Source: a virus
Length of the DNA stretch: 33,086 nucleotides
Virus record (IMG/VR): IMGVR_UViG_3300042465_001206
Coordinates: 1-33,086 of that record
Direction: 5' to 3' (one strand)
Shown here: positions 20,054-26,927 of the stretch, one piece after another
Layout: the number at the start of each line of letters is the position of its first letter
Numbering within the stretch: position 1 is the stretch's first letter
Notes under the pieces: model-generated
What the model saw: the letters and a program-made list of their open reading frames with translations, nothing else
The model's database searches: none
What the model was told of the DNA's origin: nothing
Position numbers and translations under genes: made by a program

Positions 20054-20391
20054 ACCGCATACCAACCGAGCATGAGGAGCAGCGTGAGTTCGTGCGCTGG
20101 TTTCGCCAAGGCTACAGGGGCGTGCGTATCTTTGCCATCCCAAACGGTGGTGCTAGAAGCATGGCGACTGCTGCCCGTCTGAAGGTTGAGGGCGTATCGC
20201 CGGGTGTGCCCGACCTGTTCATTCCAGACTGGCGCTTGTGGGTGGAGATGAAGCGCACCAAGGGCGGCAGCACCAGCGCCGAGCAGAAAGACTGGATTGC
20301 CTATCTGGAGGGCTGTGGCTACACCTGTTTTGTGGCAAAGGGGGCTGATCAGGCTAAAGAGATGGTGTTAGGGTTTGTCCCTACAAAATAG
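20041..20391 (+). CDS. VRR-NUC domain nuclease, 116 aa
   Basis: The VRR-NUC signature is seen: HEEQREFVRW (Q14), IPNGGARS (N35), GVPDLFIPD (D58), VEMKR (E69, K71) and EQKDW (Q82). In standalone phage VRR-NUC proteins these residues form the PD-(D/E)XK-like centre for cleaving branched DNA such as Holliday junctions. The ATG at 20041 has GGAGG five bases before it; a GTG seven codons upstream is less likely. Following the Cas4-like nuclease and SF2 helicase, it likely resolves recombination or replication junctions before packaging. The genome has no other resolvase, so this may be the sole one. Confidence 0.9.
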   Translation: MSVLDRIPTEHEEQREFVRWFRQGYRGVRIFAIPNGGARSMATAARLKVEGVSPGVPDLFIPDWRLWVEMKRTKGGSTSAEQKDWIAYLEGCGYTCFVAKGADQAKEMVLGFVPTK

Positions 20392-20403
20392 TTGAAAAAA
20401 GAC

Positions 20404-20431
20404 TTGCTGTTACCGGAAACTATGATATAAT
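20404..20431 (+). promoter_or_regulatory. Extended -10 sigma70-type promoter for the small-gene cluster
   Basis: TATAAT at 20426-20431 is preceded by TG at 20423-20424, an extended -10. A weak -35 (TTGCTG at 20404) lies 16 bases upstream. The next gene starts at 20458 with its own AGGAG. The promoter therefore serves the cluster of small genes that follows. Confidence 0.75.
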
Positions 20432-20457
20432 AGATACATCAACAACAGGAGAACACT

Positions 20458-20664
20458 ATGAAATACAAACTCAACGCTGCCCAAGACATCGACTCTGACG
20501 AGCCAGGTGTTTACATCCTCAACCTGCCAGCAGGCTTTCGGTTTGATGAGGAAAGCTCACCCAATGACAGAAGCCATGTCAGGGGTTACGACACGATGAA
20601 AGAATTGCGTGCCGAGGTCAAGGGTGGGGTTGTTATTCCTTGCGATTGCTCGGGCTGCAAATGA
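20458..20664 (+). CDS. Small hypothetical protein, 68 aa
   Basis: The first gene of the small cluster, with AGGAG seven bases before the ATG and a promoter immediately upstream. The protein is acidic with GVYILNLPAGFRF early and CDCSGCK at the very end, a C-x-C-x2-C cluster. Its position right behind a good promoter suggests early, high expression, and such leading small phage genes often modify host functions, but nothing specific can be read from the sequence. Confidence 0.7.
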   Translation: MKYKLNAAQDIDSDEPGVYILNLPAGFRFDEESSPNDRSHVRGYDTMKELRAEVKGGVVIPCDCSGCK

Positions 20665-20813
20665 CCGCCACCACCCCCACCCAACGAGTCCAAGCCCTAC
20701 GCCAGCGCCGAAAGGCGCTTGGCCTAACCAGAGTTGAGTTCTATCTCACCCAAGAACACGCCGCCAAAGTGCGTGGATATGTCAGTAAATTAATCAAGGA
20801 GAAAACAAAATGA
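20661..20813 (+). CDS. Small putative ribbon-helix-helix-like protein, 50 aa
   Basis: A 50-aa basic protein with RVQALRQRRKALGLTRVEFYLTQEH, resembling small phage proteins where a basic helix is followed by a short strand (VEFYLT) and a helix. That could be a ribbon-helix-helix DNA-binding fold. ATGA overlaps join it to the genes on both sides. It could regulate the promoter at 20.4 kb. No family is assigned with certainty. Confidence 0.6.
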   Translation: MTATTPTQRVQALRQRRKALGLTRVEFYLTQEHAAKVRGYVSKLIKEKTK

Positions 20814-20926
20814 AACACACTCAGCAGTTGGTTCGCCGTGCATTTATGAACATCCTTGGCTCCATCGTTCTGGTCAGCCTTGGGGTGATCCTGATGCTGG
20901 CCTACTTTGATGTTCTGGTGAAGTAA
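20810..20926 (+). CDS. Small single-TM protein, 38 aa
   Basis: Only 38 aa, with a basic N-terminus (MKHTQQLVRRAFMN) and one strong membrane segment (residues 15-33, LGSIVLVSLGVILMLAYF). AAGGAG lies just upstream of the ATG, which overlaps the previous stop. It is likely inserted in the inner membrane with the N-terminus inside. Function unknown. Confidence 0.6.
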   Translation: MKHTQQLVRRAFMNILGSIVLVSLGVILMLAYFDVLVK

Positions 20927-20928
20927 TT

Positions 20929-21135
20929 ATGAACTTATATACCGAACTCAAAGAAGTATTTAAGCTGCCCTCACCCATCGAGGTAGCGGCCAAACAACTG
21001 GCGACAGCAGAGCTTGAATTGCTCAAGGCCGAGACGGGTGTTGAGTACGCATCGGCGTTAGTGACGTTCAACAAGACGCAGATCAAACGCTTGCGTGCAT
21101 ACATTTCAGCCAAGGCTGATGAGGTGTCGGAATGA
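20929..21135 (+). CDS. Small coiled-coil phage protein, 68 aa
   Basis: A helical 68-aa protein with LPSPIEVAAKQLATAELELLKAETG and a basic second half. The short form F-x-x-P-x-P-x-E-V-A-x-x-x-L is one I associate with small proteins of many phage early regions, with no established role. It starts 2 bases after the previous stop and overlaps the next ATG. Confidence 0.7.
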   Translation: MNLYTELKEVFKLPSPIEVAAKQLATAELELLKAETGVEYASALVTFNKTQIKRLRAYISAKADEVSE

Positions 21136-21269
21136 GAAAGAGCCTGCACCTGACAACCGAGTTTTTTCCGCGCAAATGGCCCGGCTTTGCTGTTGGGTTT
21201 TTCAGCAGTGGTCAAGAATTCGTCCTTCACCTTTGGCTGGTGTGTTTCCGTGTTCGGTGGGGGTATTAA
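21132..21269 (+). CDS. Possible small protein, 45 aa
   Basis: An ATGA-coupled frame of 45 codons with basic and aromatic residues (FFPRKWPGF, LHLWLVCFRVRW). The composition is odd, and I see no motif. It fills exactly the space between two coupled genes, so it is probably translated, but it could also be leader sequence for the following gene. Confidence 0.45.
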   Translation: MRKSLHLTTEFFPRKWPGFAVGFFSSGQEFVLHLWLVCFRVRWGY

Positions 21270-21270
21270 C

Positions 21271-21483
21271 ATGACCAGAATGTGTGACGGTGCTGCCGGT
21301 ATCAAGCCATGCCCTCATCCCAACAATTGCACTGTGAACTGCGAGTTCAATGACGCAGAACTACCAGAAGTTCATTGGAGCGGCATCCAGAGGCAACTGG
21401 CGTGGGCTACATGGGCGTTCGTAGGCACTGTGCTGTTTGGCCTGATGTTGGGCTTGGCTTATGTGATCGGGAGGTTGATATGA
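21271..21483 (+). CDS. Cys-rich single-TM protein, 70 aa
   Basis: Four cysteines in the N-terminal 25 residues (MCDG, PCPHP, NCTVNC) precede an amphipathic part, and residues 47-67 (WATWAFVGTVLFGLMLGLAYVIG) form one membrane segment. The N-terminal domain may bind metal or form disulfides. An upstream frame extension to 21187 would overlap the 45-aa gene and is not used. It overlaps the next gene by ATGA. Function unknown. Confidence 0.65.
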   Translation: MTRMCDGAAGIKPCPHPNNCTVNCEFNDAELPEVHWSGIQRQLAWATWAFVGTVLFGLMLGLAYVIGRLI

Positions 21484-21626
21484 CTAAAGAACAAATGCTT
21501 CAAATCATCAAACTGCTGGCCGCGCTGGAGTCGTGGGGCTTTGCGGAAAAGAACAGTCTGCCTGAGTACTTGCACGACCAGATTGATGAGTCGATTAAGG
21601 CGCTGACCAAGGAGTTGTTGAAATGA
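21480..21626 (+). CDS. Small helical protein, 48 aa
   Basis: A 48-aa protein, mostly helical (EQMLQIIKLLAALESWGF, then HDQIDESIKALTKELL), with no cysteine or membrane segment. It is coupled to its neighbours by ATGA on both sides. It is one of a run of similar small helical proteins; no function can be read. Confidence 0.6.
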   Translation: MTKEQMLQIIKLLAALESWGFAEKNSLPEYLHDQIDESIKALTKELLK

Positions 21627-21868
21627 CTAAAGACGAAGCACTTAGGCAGGCGCTTGAGGCGTTGGAGAACGCATGGGAGCGCGTCAAATATGACGCTGAG
21701 ACATGGTGGCAAATGAAGAATGCAATCACCGCACTCGAAGCAGCCTTGGCACAGCCAGAGCGCCAGCCGCTGACGGATACAGCACTTTACGAGATGATGT
21801 ACGGAAAAGACTTTATTCAGTTTGCCCGAGCCATCGAGCAAGCCCACGACATAGGTGGGAACCAGTGA
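21623..21868 (+). CDS. Small helical phage protein, 81 aa
   Basis: The N-terminal helix has ALRQALEALENAW, a pattern seen again and again in phage early-region proteins, followed by a second helix (KNAITALEAALAQPE) and an acidic tail with LYEMMYGKDF. There is no catalytic motif. The GTG start of the next gene overlaps its stop. Confidence 0.75.
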   Translation: MTKDEALRQALEALENAWERVKYDAETWWQMKNAITALEAALAQPERQPLTDTALYEMMYGKDFIQFARAIEQAHDIGGNQ

Positions 21869-22074
21869 CTGACACCTATCTGCCCTCTTACGCGCTCAAC
21901 ACCGCCAAGACGGTTGCGGTATCAACCGACACGTACTGGATGCACATCAACTCAGCGCCGAGGGGCGTGAAGGTGCAGCTACTCGGGCTTGGTGGGGTTG
22001 CCACCTACGGAACTTATCACGGTGATAAATTTTGGACGCATTGGTCGCCTTTGCCTAAACTTCCAAAGGAATAA
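21865..22074 (+). CDS. Conserved small phage protein, GTG start, 69 aa
   Basis: The start is GTG at 21865, overlapping the upstream TGA; the longer frame from 21703 is inside another gene. The core APRGVKVQLLGLGGVATYG and FWTHWSPLPKLP fit a short beta-sheet family that I recognise from many proteobacterial phages but cannot name. It is probably a soluble cytoplasmic protein of unknown function. Confidence 0.75.
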   Translation: MTDTYLPSYALNTAKTVAVSTDTYWMHINSAPRGVKVQLLGLGGVATYGTYHGDKFWTHWSPLPKLPKE

Positions 22075-22075
22075 T

Positions 22076-22291
22076 ATGACGAACGCATTTAACTGGAAGC
22101 AGTACACCGACGAAGAACGCAAGGGTAAGAAGGATGACAACAACACAGCTTTAAAACGTAGCGTTGCGTCTACGCGGGCTATTGAGCGTGCCCGCGAAGG
22201 CACGCCCACTTACGGTACAGTCGGCATTGGCGCGAAGACCGCCGCTATGATGGCCCAGAAACCCAAACACTTTAACGTACACAAACAATGA
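22076..22291 (+). CDS. Small basic hypothetical protein, 71 aa
   Basis: A 71-aa Lys/Arg-rich protein with KQYTDEERKGKKDDNN and TRAIERAREG. It starts at ATG 22076 after AAAGGA and its stop overlaps the following NrdR-like gene. No motif is recognised; the charge suggests contact with nucleic acid. Confidence 0.65.
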   Translation: MTNAFNWKQYTDEERKGKKDDNNTALKRSVASTRAIERAREGTPTYGTVGIGAKTAAMMAQKPKHFNVHKQ

Positions 22292-22482
22292 ACTGTCCAA
22301 TCTGCAACGCATGGACAACCGTAAATGACACAAGAAACAAAGAAGAATTCACAACAAGGCGGCGTGAGTGTGCCAACGGGCACAAGTTCACAACCGAAGA
22401 ACGTGTTAACTCAAGACGAATTAAAGGCGTGGTGGCCGTTCACAAGGCTAGACCCAAGCCGGATGCCAAAACCGGAACGTGA
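22288..22482 (+). CDS. NrdR-type zinc ribbon without the ATP-cone, 64 aa
   Basis: The protein begins MNCPICNAW, then VNDTR, RRRECANGHKFTTEE. This is the zinc-ribbon of the transcription repressor NrdR (C-P-x-C, V-x-D-S/T-R, R-R-R-x-C, F-T-T-x-E). The fourth ligand is His in C-A-N-G-H in place of the usual Cys. NrdR controls ribonucleotide reductase genes through this ribbon plus an ATP-cone; here the ATP-cone is absent (64 aa against about 150). It could act as a small DNA-binding regulator. No nrd gene is present in this genome. Confidence 0.75.
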   Translation: MNCPICNAWTTVNDTRNKEEFTTRRRECANGHKFTTEERVNSRRIKGVVAVHKARPKPDAKTGT

Positions 22483-22485
22483 GGA

Positions 22486-22671
22486 ATGCCTGCTATGACG
22501 CCAACCTTCAGCACTTGGACGCACGAAAACTTGGCAAAGTTTGCCGAAGAATCCTACGCCAAACTGATTGATCAGAACGAGCGTATTGAGTACCTCCAGC
22601 GCGACGTAAAGGACGCGCTAGAAGCCTACAGGTCGCTTATGCGAATCCGCGAGTCCCAGCGCGGTCAATGA
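22486..22671 (+). CDS. Small coiled-coil protein, last gene of the rightward arm, 61 aa
   Basis: A helical protein with IDQNERIEYLQRDVKDALEAY. The ATG at 22495 has GAGG ten bases upstream and may be the true start, since the first ATG is immediately after the GAGGA. The last 35 bases overlap the endolysin gene on the other strand (tail-to-tail). No function assigned. Confidence 0.6.
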   Translation: MPAMTPTFSTWTHENLAKFAEESYAKLIDQNERIEYLQRDVKDALEAYRSLMRIRESQRGQ

Positions 22672-23059
22672 TAAGGACTTGACGGCGCGGTAGCAAGCCT
22701 GGCTTGCTAACAACGCTAACGTGCGTCCAAGCGTCGAACTCACGGATTAGTTGATCGTAGGGCAGCTTGGCGTCGATTAGAAGCCTCACCACGGCGTCTG
22801 GCGTCATGCCGGGTACTCTGATGTCAGCCGCGCAGCCAATGCGGTGCTGGGACGTATCCTTGCTGCCTACGCTGTCGTTAACGGCCTTAGACCGGAATCC
22901 AGAATTAATCATGACCGGCTTGCCGCCCAACACCTTTTTGACTTGCTCTAGAAATTCGGCCAGCCGCTGAAGGTTAGCCATTTCATCAGCGTTTGGGGTA
23001 TTGTCAAACTCACGATGGCTAGTGGCCGTCAATTCTGCAAGGGTGAAGTGCGGTGTCAT
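22637..23059 (-). CDS. Endolysin, M15-type zinc peptidase, 140 aa
   Basis: Zinc-peptidase motifs of the M15 / VanY-like family are clear: SGFRSKAVN (residues 53-61), S70-Q-H72, D79 in AADI and H113 in WTHVS, the three zinc ligands being H72, D79 and H113. It should cleave the L-Ala-D-Glu or D-Ala-containing cross-links of peptidoglycan. There is no signal peptide, so release depends on the holin. The stop is inside the end of the rightward gene 22486-22671. The start overlaps the holin gene (ATGA). The basic end (RRQVL) is common in phage M15 proteins. No spanin pair is obvious. Confidence 0.92.
   Translation of the reverse strand: MTPHFTLAELTATSHREFDNTPNADEMANLQRLAEFLEQVKKVLGGKPVMINSGFRSKAVNDSVGSKDTSQHRIGCAADIRVPGMTPDAVVRLLIDAKLPYDQLIREFDAWTHVSVVSKPGLLPRRQVLIIDRAGTRGFA
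22691..22709. repeat. 19-base palindrome near the convergence point
   Basis: TAGCAAGCC-T-GGCTTGCTA is a perfect dyad with 9-bp arms, within the 3' end of the endolysin gene and about 20 bases past the end of the rightward arm. It has no T-run on either side, so it is not a standard terminator. Confidence 0.6.
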
Positions 23060-23466
23060 TTCTTAGCCTTCATTTCCATGATCTTCTCAAGCGTGCGGCC
23101 ACCAAAATATGCACTCATGACCAACATGCCCCACTGCCCTAGCAACTCGACATAGGATGCTTGCGCGTTGTACCCGAAGGCGCTCATCAGGGCGAATAAA
23201 AAGTAGGCTACAAAGATAGCTACCAAGGCCATTGGCCTGATGTTTTTAGACAGCCATGAATCGGAGGCCATGTCAGCATCCCATCGCTCAGACACGCCAG
23301 CTTGTTCTGCTTTGTACAACTCGGTGTCGTTCGCCATCTTTGCCAACTCGCCAGATTGCGCCAGCGTTGCTAGTTCAAGCTGGGCCTTGGCCTTGGCCTC
23401 TGGGTCAGGGATCAGTTTGTCAATCAGCTTACCGCCGACTTCAAGTAGGGCTGTCAATGGGAACAT
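23056..23466 (-). CDS. Holin of the three-TM / GTA-type family, 136 aa
   Basis: The N-terminal 65 residues are charged and include LIPDPEAKAKAQLELA. The family feature DSWLSKNIRPMALV follows, then membrane segments at about 79-98 and 105-121, and a C-terminus with YFGGRTLEKIM. This is the 3TM holin type known from gene transfer agents and many phages. It is coupled to the endolysin by ATGA. AGGAG sits eight bases upstream of the ATG. It controls membrane permeabilisation and lysis timing. Confidence 0.88.
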   Translation of the reverse strand: MFPLTALLEVGGKLIDKLIPDPEAKAKAQLELATLAQSGELAKMANDTELYKAEQAGVSERWDADMASDSWLSKNIRPMALVAIFVAYFLFALMSAFGYNAQASYVELLGQWGMLVMSAYFGGRTLEKIMEMKAKK

Positions 23467-23469
23467 TGG

Positions 23470-25341
23470 TTAATCTCCTAAAATGCCAGTAGCCGAGCCA
23501 ACACTGGCAGCACCAGTTAACAGTCCGGTTTTAGGTCTTTGCGCCCTGCGACTCAATTCTTGCAGAATGACTGTCTGCTCTACTGGGTCAACAGTAAACA
23601 AGCGCTTTTGCAAGGCTTCAGATGTTTCGCTGCTGATGCCCTTTGCCCTTGACAGTAAGGCTGTGCCACCTGCCCTCAACATACTTAGCATGTCGCCACT
23701 TGCCGTCGCCGTTGCAAGTGAACCTAAAAGATTAGACTCATCACGAACTGCGCGATTTTCATCTGTGCGAGAGCCGCCAAGAACTCGCTGCTTGGTGCTG
23801 CTTTGCTGGCCCAAGCTCTTAACATACTGAGAAAAGTCAGTGTAAGAAGCCTGATCTGGGAAGGCGTTTCTAAGCAACAGCTTTTGATTCTCAGACTTAA
23901 AGATTTGCTTGCTAAAGTCGCCGCCCTTAAAAGTTCCAAGTCGGTTATTAACGTCAGCCATTACGCCAAGACGAAACGCCTCTTTCTCGTCAGAGTTAAG
24001 TTTCTTAATCTTTGATGCGGCTTCTGCTGGGTCAAGTTTTTGATAGTCCTCGCCCATCTTAAAAGCATTTTTAATGCGCTCTGCATCTGCAAATTCAGCA
24101 TTGGCTTTTTTGTATTCAGGATTTAAAGACTTAATTAGGTCATTAAACTCAGTTTTTACTTTGGAAACATCACCGCCATAGCCTGACATTTTTTTGGTAA
24201 GTGGGTCTGTTTCAGCATCAACAATACGATCAAGACCAATCTTAATCTGGTGCAGAATATCTGTTGGAACTGATTGCGCGCTGCGAATTGCACTAAGATC
24301 AGGCAAAGTTTGACCAAAAACGCCAGCCCGTTTGACCGCTTCTTGGTAGGCTTTTTGAAACACAGGTCTGTCAACATACTGGCGAAACGGCGCAGCACTA
24401 ATAGCCTTGCTGTAAGCATCTGGATATGACTGGCTTGCAAGCCGTGATTGATTTTTGGTCAACGCTTCAAGGTACTCAAAACCATTGACGTTTTTAGCCA
24501 GCCCCGCTTTTTCAACCAATCCTTTTACGATCTCGTTGGGTTGGTCAATCAACCGGCCTTCAAGAAATTCTTGAGTCGAACCCTTGGCTTTTGATTGCAC
24601 GACATACGCGCTGTAGGCCAAGTCTTGCAGACTTTTGCCCAAGTCGGCAATCACTGGGTTAGGAACACCAATACGGCGCAACTCATCCAGTGCTTGCTGT
24701 GCTTCTGTTGGCGTAAGATTGTCCTTCTTGAGGTAGCTTGCCAGCATCTTGGATGTGGCGGTTTGTTGATCTCCAATGCCAGCCGAGTTCAAAACATTCT
24801 TAATCAGAGTTCCGGCCTTATCTACAACAATGGGAACAGACCCACCTAGCAAGCCGCCAAAGACGCCGCCAACCGCAGCCGCCGTGCCCTCATCTTTTTC
24901 AGCAAAACCATAACCAGAAGCCGCACCAGTTGCAGCACCAACGGCCGCGCCTCGTCCAGCTTGGCCTAGCAAAGTCTCGCCGATAACCGCTGATTGTGTT
25001 GCAGGGGCAAGTCGGCCAATCTGCTTGGCAGCGCCAAACGGGGCAATTAAACTGCCGCCAATTTCCAAACCAGTCTTGGTGATTGGCATGTCTTGGCCGA
25101 ATTGCTTTTGCTGCTCACGCAATAAATTGCGTTGGCGCTCATACTCAGGCCCACTGATTGAGCCAGTGCGGACAGCCGCCTCAATCTCGTCCAGAGTTCC
25201 AAAAGTCAAGCCCTGACCAATTGATCGAAATGCCTCGGCTGCACCGGAGTAAGGAACCCCAGGGCCAAGGACAGAGGTAAAGGCTTGCGGCTGGTTTGCT
25301 TGTGGCTGGTCGGCCAATGGTGCATCTTTATAGTTTGCCAT
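23470..25341 (-). CDS. Large internal virion / ejection-type protein, 623 aa
   Basis: A 623-aa protein with segments LTFGTLDEIEAAVR and YERQRNLLREQ near the N-terminus. A Gly/Ala-rich hydrophobic stretch (about residues 120-180) could span a membrane, and the remainder is a long helical part with repeated Leu-Lys-rich segments. These are features of internal virion proteins that are ejected with the DNA and form a channel. It is the last structural gene before the holin, and its start overlaps the preceding stop by one base. No lytic transglycosylase motif is seen. A structural function is inferred from place and build. Confidence 0.65.
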   Translation of the reverse strand: MANYKDAPLADQPQANQPQAFTSVLGPGVPYSGAAEAFRSIGQGLTFGTLDEIEAAVRTGSISGPEYERQRNLLREQQKQFGQDMPITKTGLEIGGSLIAPFGAAKQIGRLAPATQSAVIGETLLGQAGRGAAVGAATGAASGYGFAEKDEGTAAAVGGVFGGLLGGSVPIVVDKAGTLIKNVLNSAGIGDQQTATSKMLASYLKKDNLTPTEAQQALDELRRIGVPNPVIADLGKSLQDLAYSAYVVQSKAKGSTQEFLEGRLIDQPNEIVKGLVEKAGLAKNVNGFEYLEALTKNQSRLASQSYPDAYSKAISAAPFRQYVDRPVFQKAYQEAVKRAGVFGQTLPDLSAIRSAQSVPTDILHQIKIGLDRIVDAETDPLTKKMSGYGGDVSKVKTEFNDLIKSLNPEYKKANAEFADAERIKNAFKMGEDYQKLDPAEAASKIKKLNSDEKEAFRLGVMADVNNRLGTFKGGDFSKQIFKSENQKLLLRNAFPDQASYTDFSQYVKSLGQQSSTKQRVLGGSRTDENRAVRDESNLLGSLATATASGDMLSMLRAGGTALLSRAKGISSETSEALQKRLFTVDPVEQTVILQELSRRAQRPKTGLLTGAASVGSATGILGD

Positions 25342-26915
25342 TATGGTTTATTCCTTCTCACGCCATCAGGATCAACAAAAACTGTGCCACTTGGGAATTT
25401 TGGATTTTTCAAAAAGCTGTTGTATTCGGCTGGCGTAATGATTTGAACATCAAACTTAGGGACAACAATTGGTTGAGGGGTTTGAGGAAATCCCGCATTA
25501 GCTCGGCGTTTTTCAACTGAGGTTGCTGCGTTTTCTGCGCGGCGCGTGTTGATTTCAACCAGTCGCTTCATAGCAGAGGCAGCAGCCTCTTTTGATTCTG
25601 AGCTTTGAAGTGCTTTTGCCTCTCGCGCAGCATCACCCTCAGTTTGAGTTCCCTTGTTCAAACGCAAACTTTCATTGACTAAGTTTGTGACAAATTTGTC
25701 GTATTCTTCACGGGCTACAACATCAGGATCGCCAGAACCAAAAAGCTGACGCGCCCGAATGCTGGCTTTGTCTTTGATGCCAAATTTAATATCACCAGTT
25801 TTAATTCTGTTAATGTACCCATAAGCATCTGTAGCAATGTTGGTTGCTGCGTTTGCGGCAGAGAAGTCGGCCTCCTCTTCTTTGGCAAGATAACTAGGAA
25901 GCGGCTTGTTGGCTTTGGCTTCTGCCTTGGCTGCCTCTTGCTGGCGCTTCATGTCTTGCTGGAACTGAATGTTCTGCGCTTGCAATGCTTGATTGCCTCG
26001 CTGAATCAAAAGAGCTTGCTGAGAGTTCTCAAGACCTTGCTGACGCAGCGTCTGCATGACGGCTTGATTGTCTTTAATCTGCTGCTGATTTTGGTCAAAC
26101 TGCTGGACACGCTGCGTCATTTCAGACAACTCTTTGACTTTGGCGTCAGCTTTCTCGGGGTCAAGCACTCCACTAGAAAAACTCTTAGAGTATTGCTGTG
26201 CAAGTGTTTGAACATTTTTCGGAATGGTTGCATCAGTGGTAAACATCGCAAATGGATTTTCCTCACGCATTGAAGCTGCGCCAAGCCTGCGAAGGTCTGG
26301 AAGCAGTTTTGCTTGCTGAGAGATGGCCGCCTGACCTTCAGGGCCAAGCCTCATTAATTGAGGAACAACAGGGCTAATATCAAAAGACGCTGGGCTACCT
26401 GGGATCGTCACGGGCTGACCTTGATCGTCCACTTCAACAAATTGTTGTTGCTCTGGAGTAGCAGGCTGATATGCTCCTTGAATAAGTTTTTGAGCCTGAA
26501 GCGCCCGCTGCTGCGACAACTGTGCATTTTGGCGAACAAGTGCCTCATCTGAGCGAACAAGTGCCAATTGCCGAGCCTTGTCAGCTTCCATTCCAAGCAT
26601 CAAAGCACCTTGACCATCACCAGCTTGACGCATCATCTCAATGCCACGTTCAAAAGTTGACAGGTCGTTAGGGTTGAGTTGCCCTGCAATCTGCTGACGC
26701 ATCGTAATGCGCTGCAACTCAGGGTCTTGCCCACCCAAAGCACCGCCAAGAGCGCCAGCCAAACCAGTAGCGCCTCGACCGATGGCAAAGTTGGCTTGCT
26801 CAAACGGGCTTAACTTGGCGTACTGCAACGCTTGCGCGTCCATGCGGTCTTGCTGGGCTTGCTGATAAGCCTGCGGCGTAACGCCAAACAGTGATTGAAC
26901 GATGTCGGTTGCCAT
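25341..26915 (-). CDS. Gln-rich internal virion-like protein, 524 aa
   Basis: A long, mainly helical protein rich in Gln and Ala, with MATDIVQSLFGVTPQAYQQ at the start, a Gly/Ala patch (residues 48-62) and extended heptad-like helices (residues 240-330). It recalls the middle internal virion proteins of short-tailed phages. GAGGGG lies about six bases upstream of the ATG. It sits between two other proteins of similar composition, and the three probably assemble into one ejection complex. No enzymatic motif is visible. Confidence 0.65.
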   Translation of the reverse strand: MATDIVQSLFGVTPQAYQQAQQDRMDAQALQYAKLSPFEQANFAIGRGATGLAGALGGALGGQDPELQRITMRQQIAGQLNPNDLSTFERGIEMMRQAGDGQGALMLGMEADKARQLALVRSDEALVRQNAQLSQQRALQAQKLIQGAYQPATPEQQQFVEVDDQGQPVTIPGSPASFDISPVVPQLMRLGPEGQAAISQQAKLLPDLRRLGAASMREENPFAMFTTDATIPKNVQTLAQQYSKSFSSGVLDPEKADAKVKELSEMTQRVQQFDQNQQQIKDNQAVMQTLRQQGLENSQQALLIQRGNQALQAQNIQFQQDMKRQQEAAKAEAKANKPLPSYLAKEEEADFSAANAATNIATDAYGYINRIKTGDIKFGIKDKASIRARQLFGSGDPDVVAREEYDKFVTNLVNESLRLNKGTQTEGDAAREAKALQSSESKEAAASAMKRLVEINTRRAENAATSVEKRRANAGFPQTPQPIVVPKFDVQIITPAEYNSFLKNPKFPSGTVFVDPDGVRRNKP

Positions 26916-26927
26916 GTCTTACCCCTC

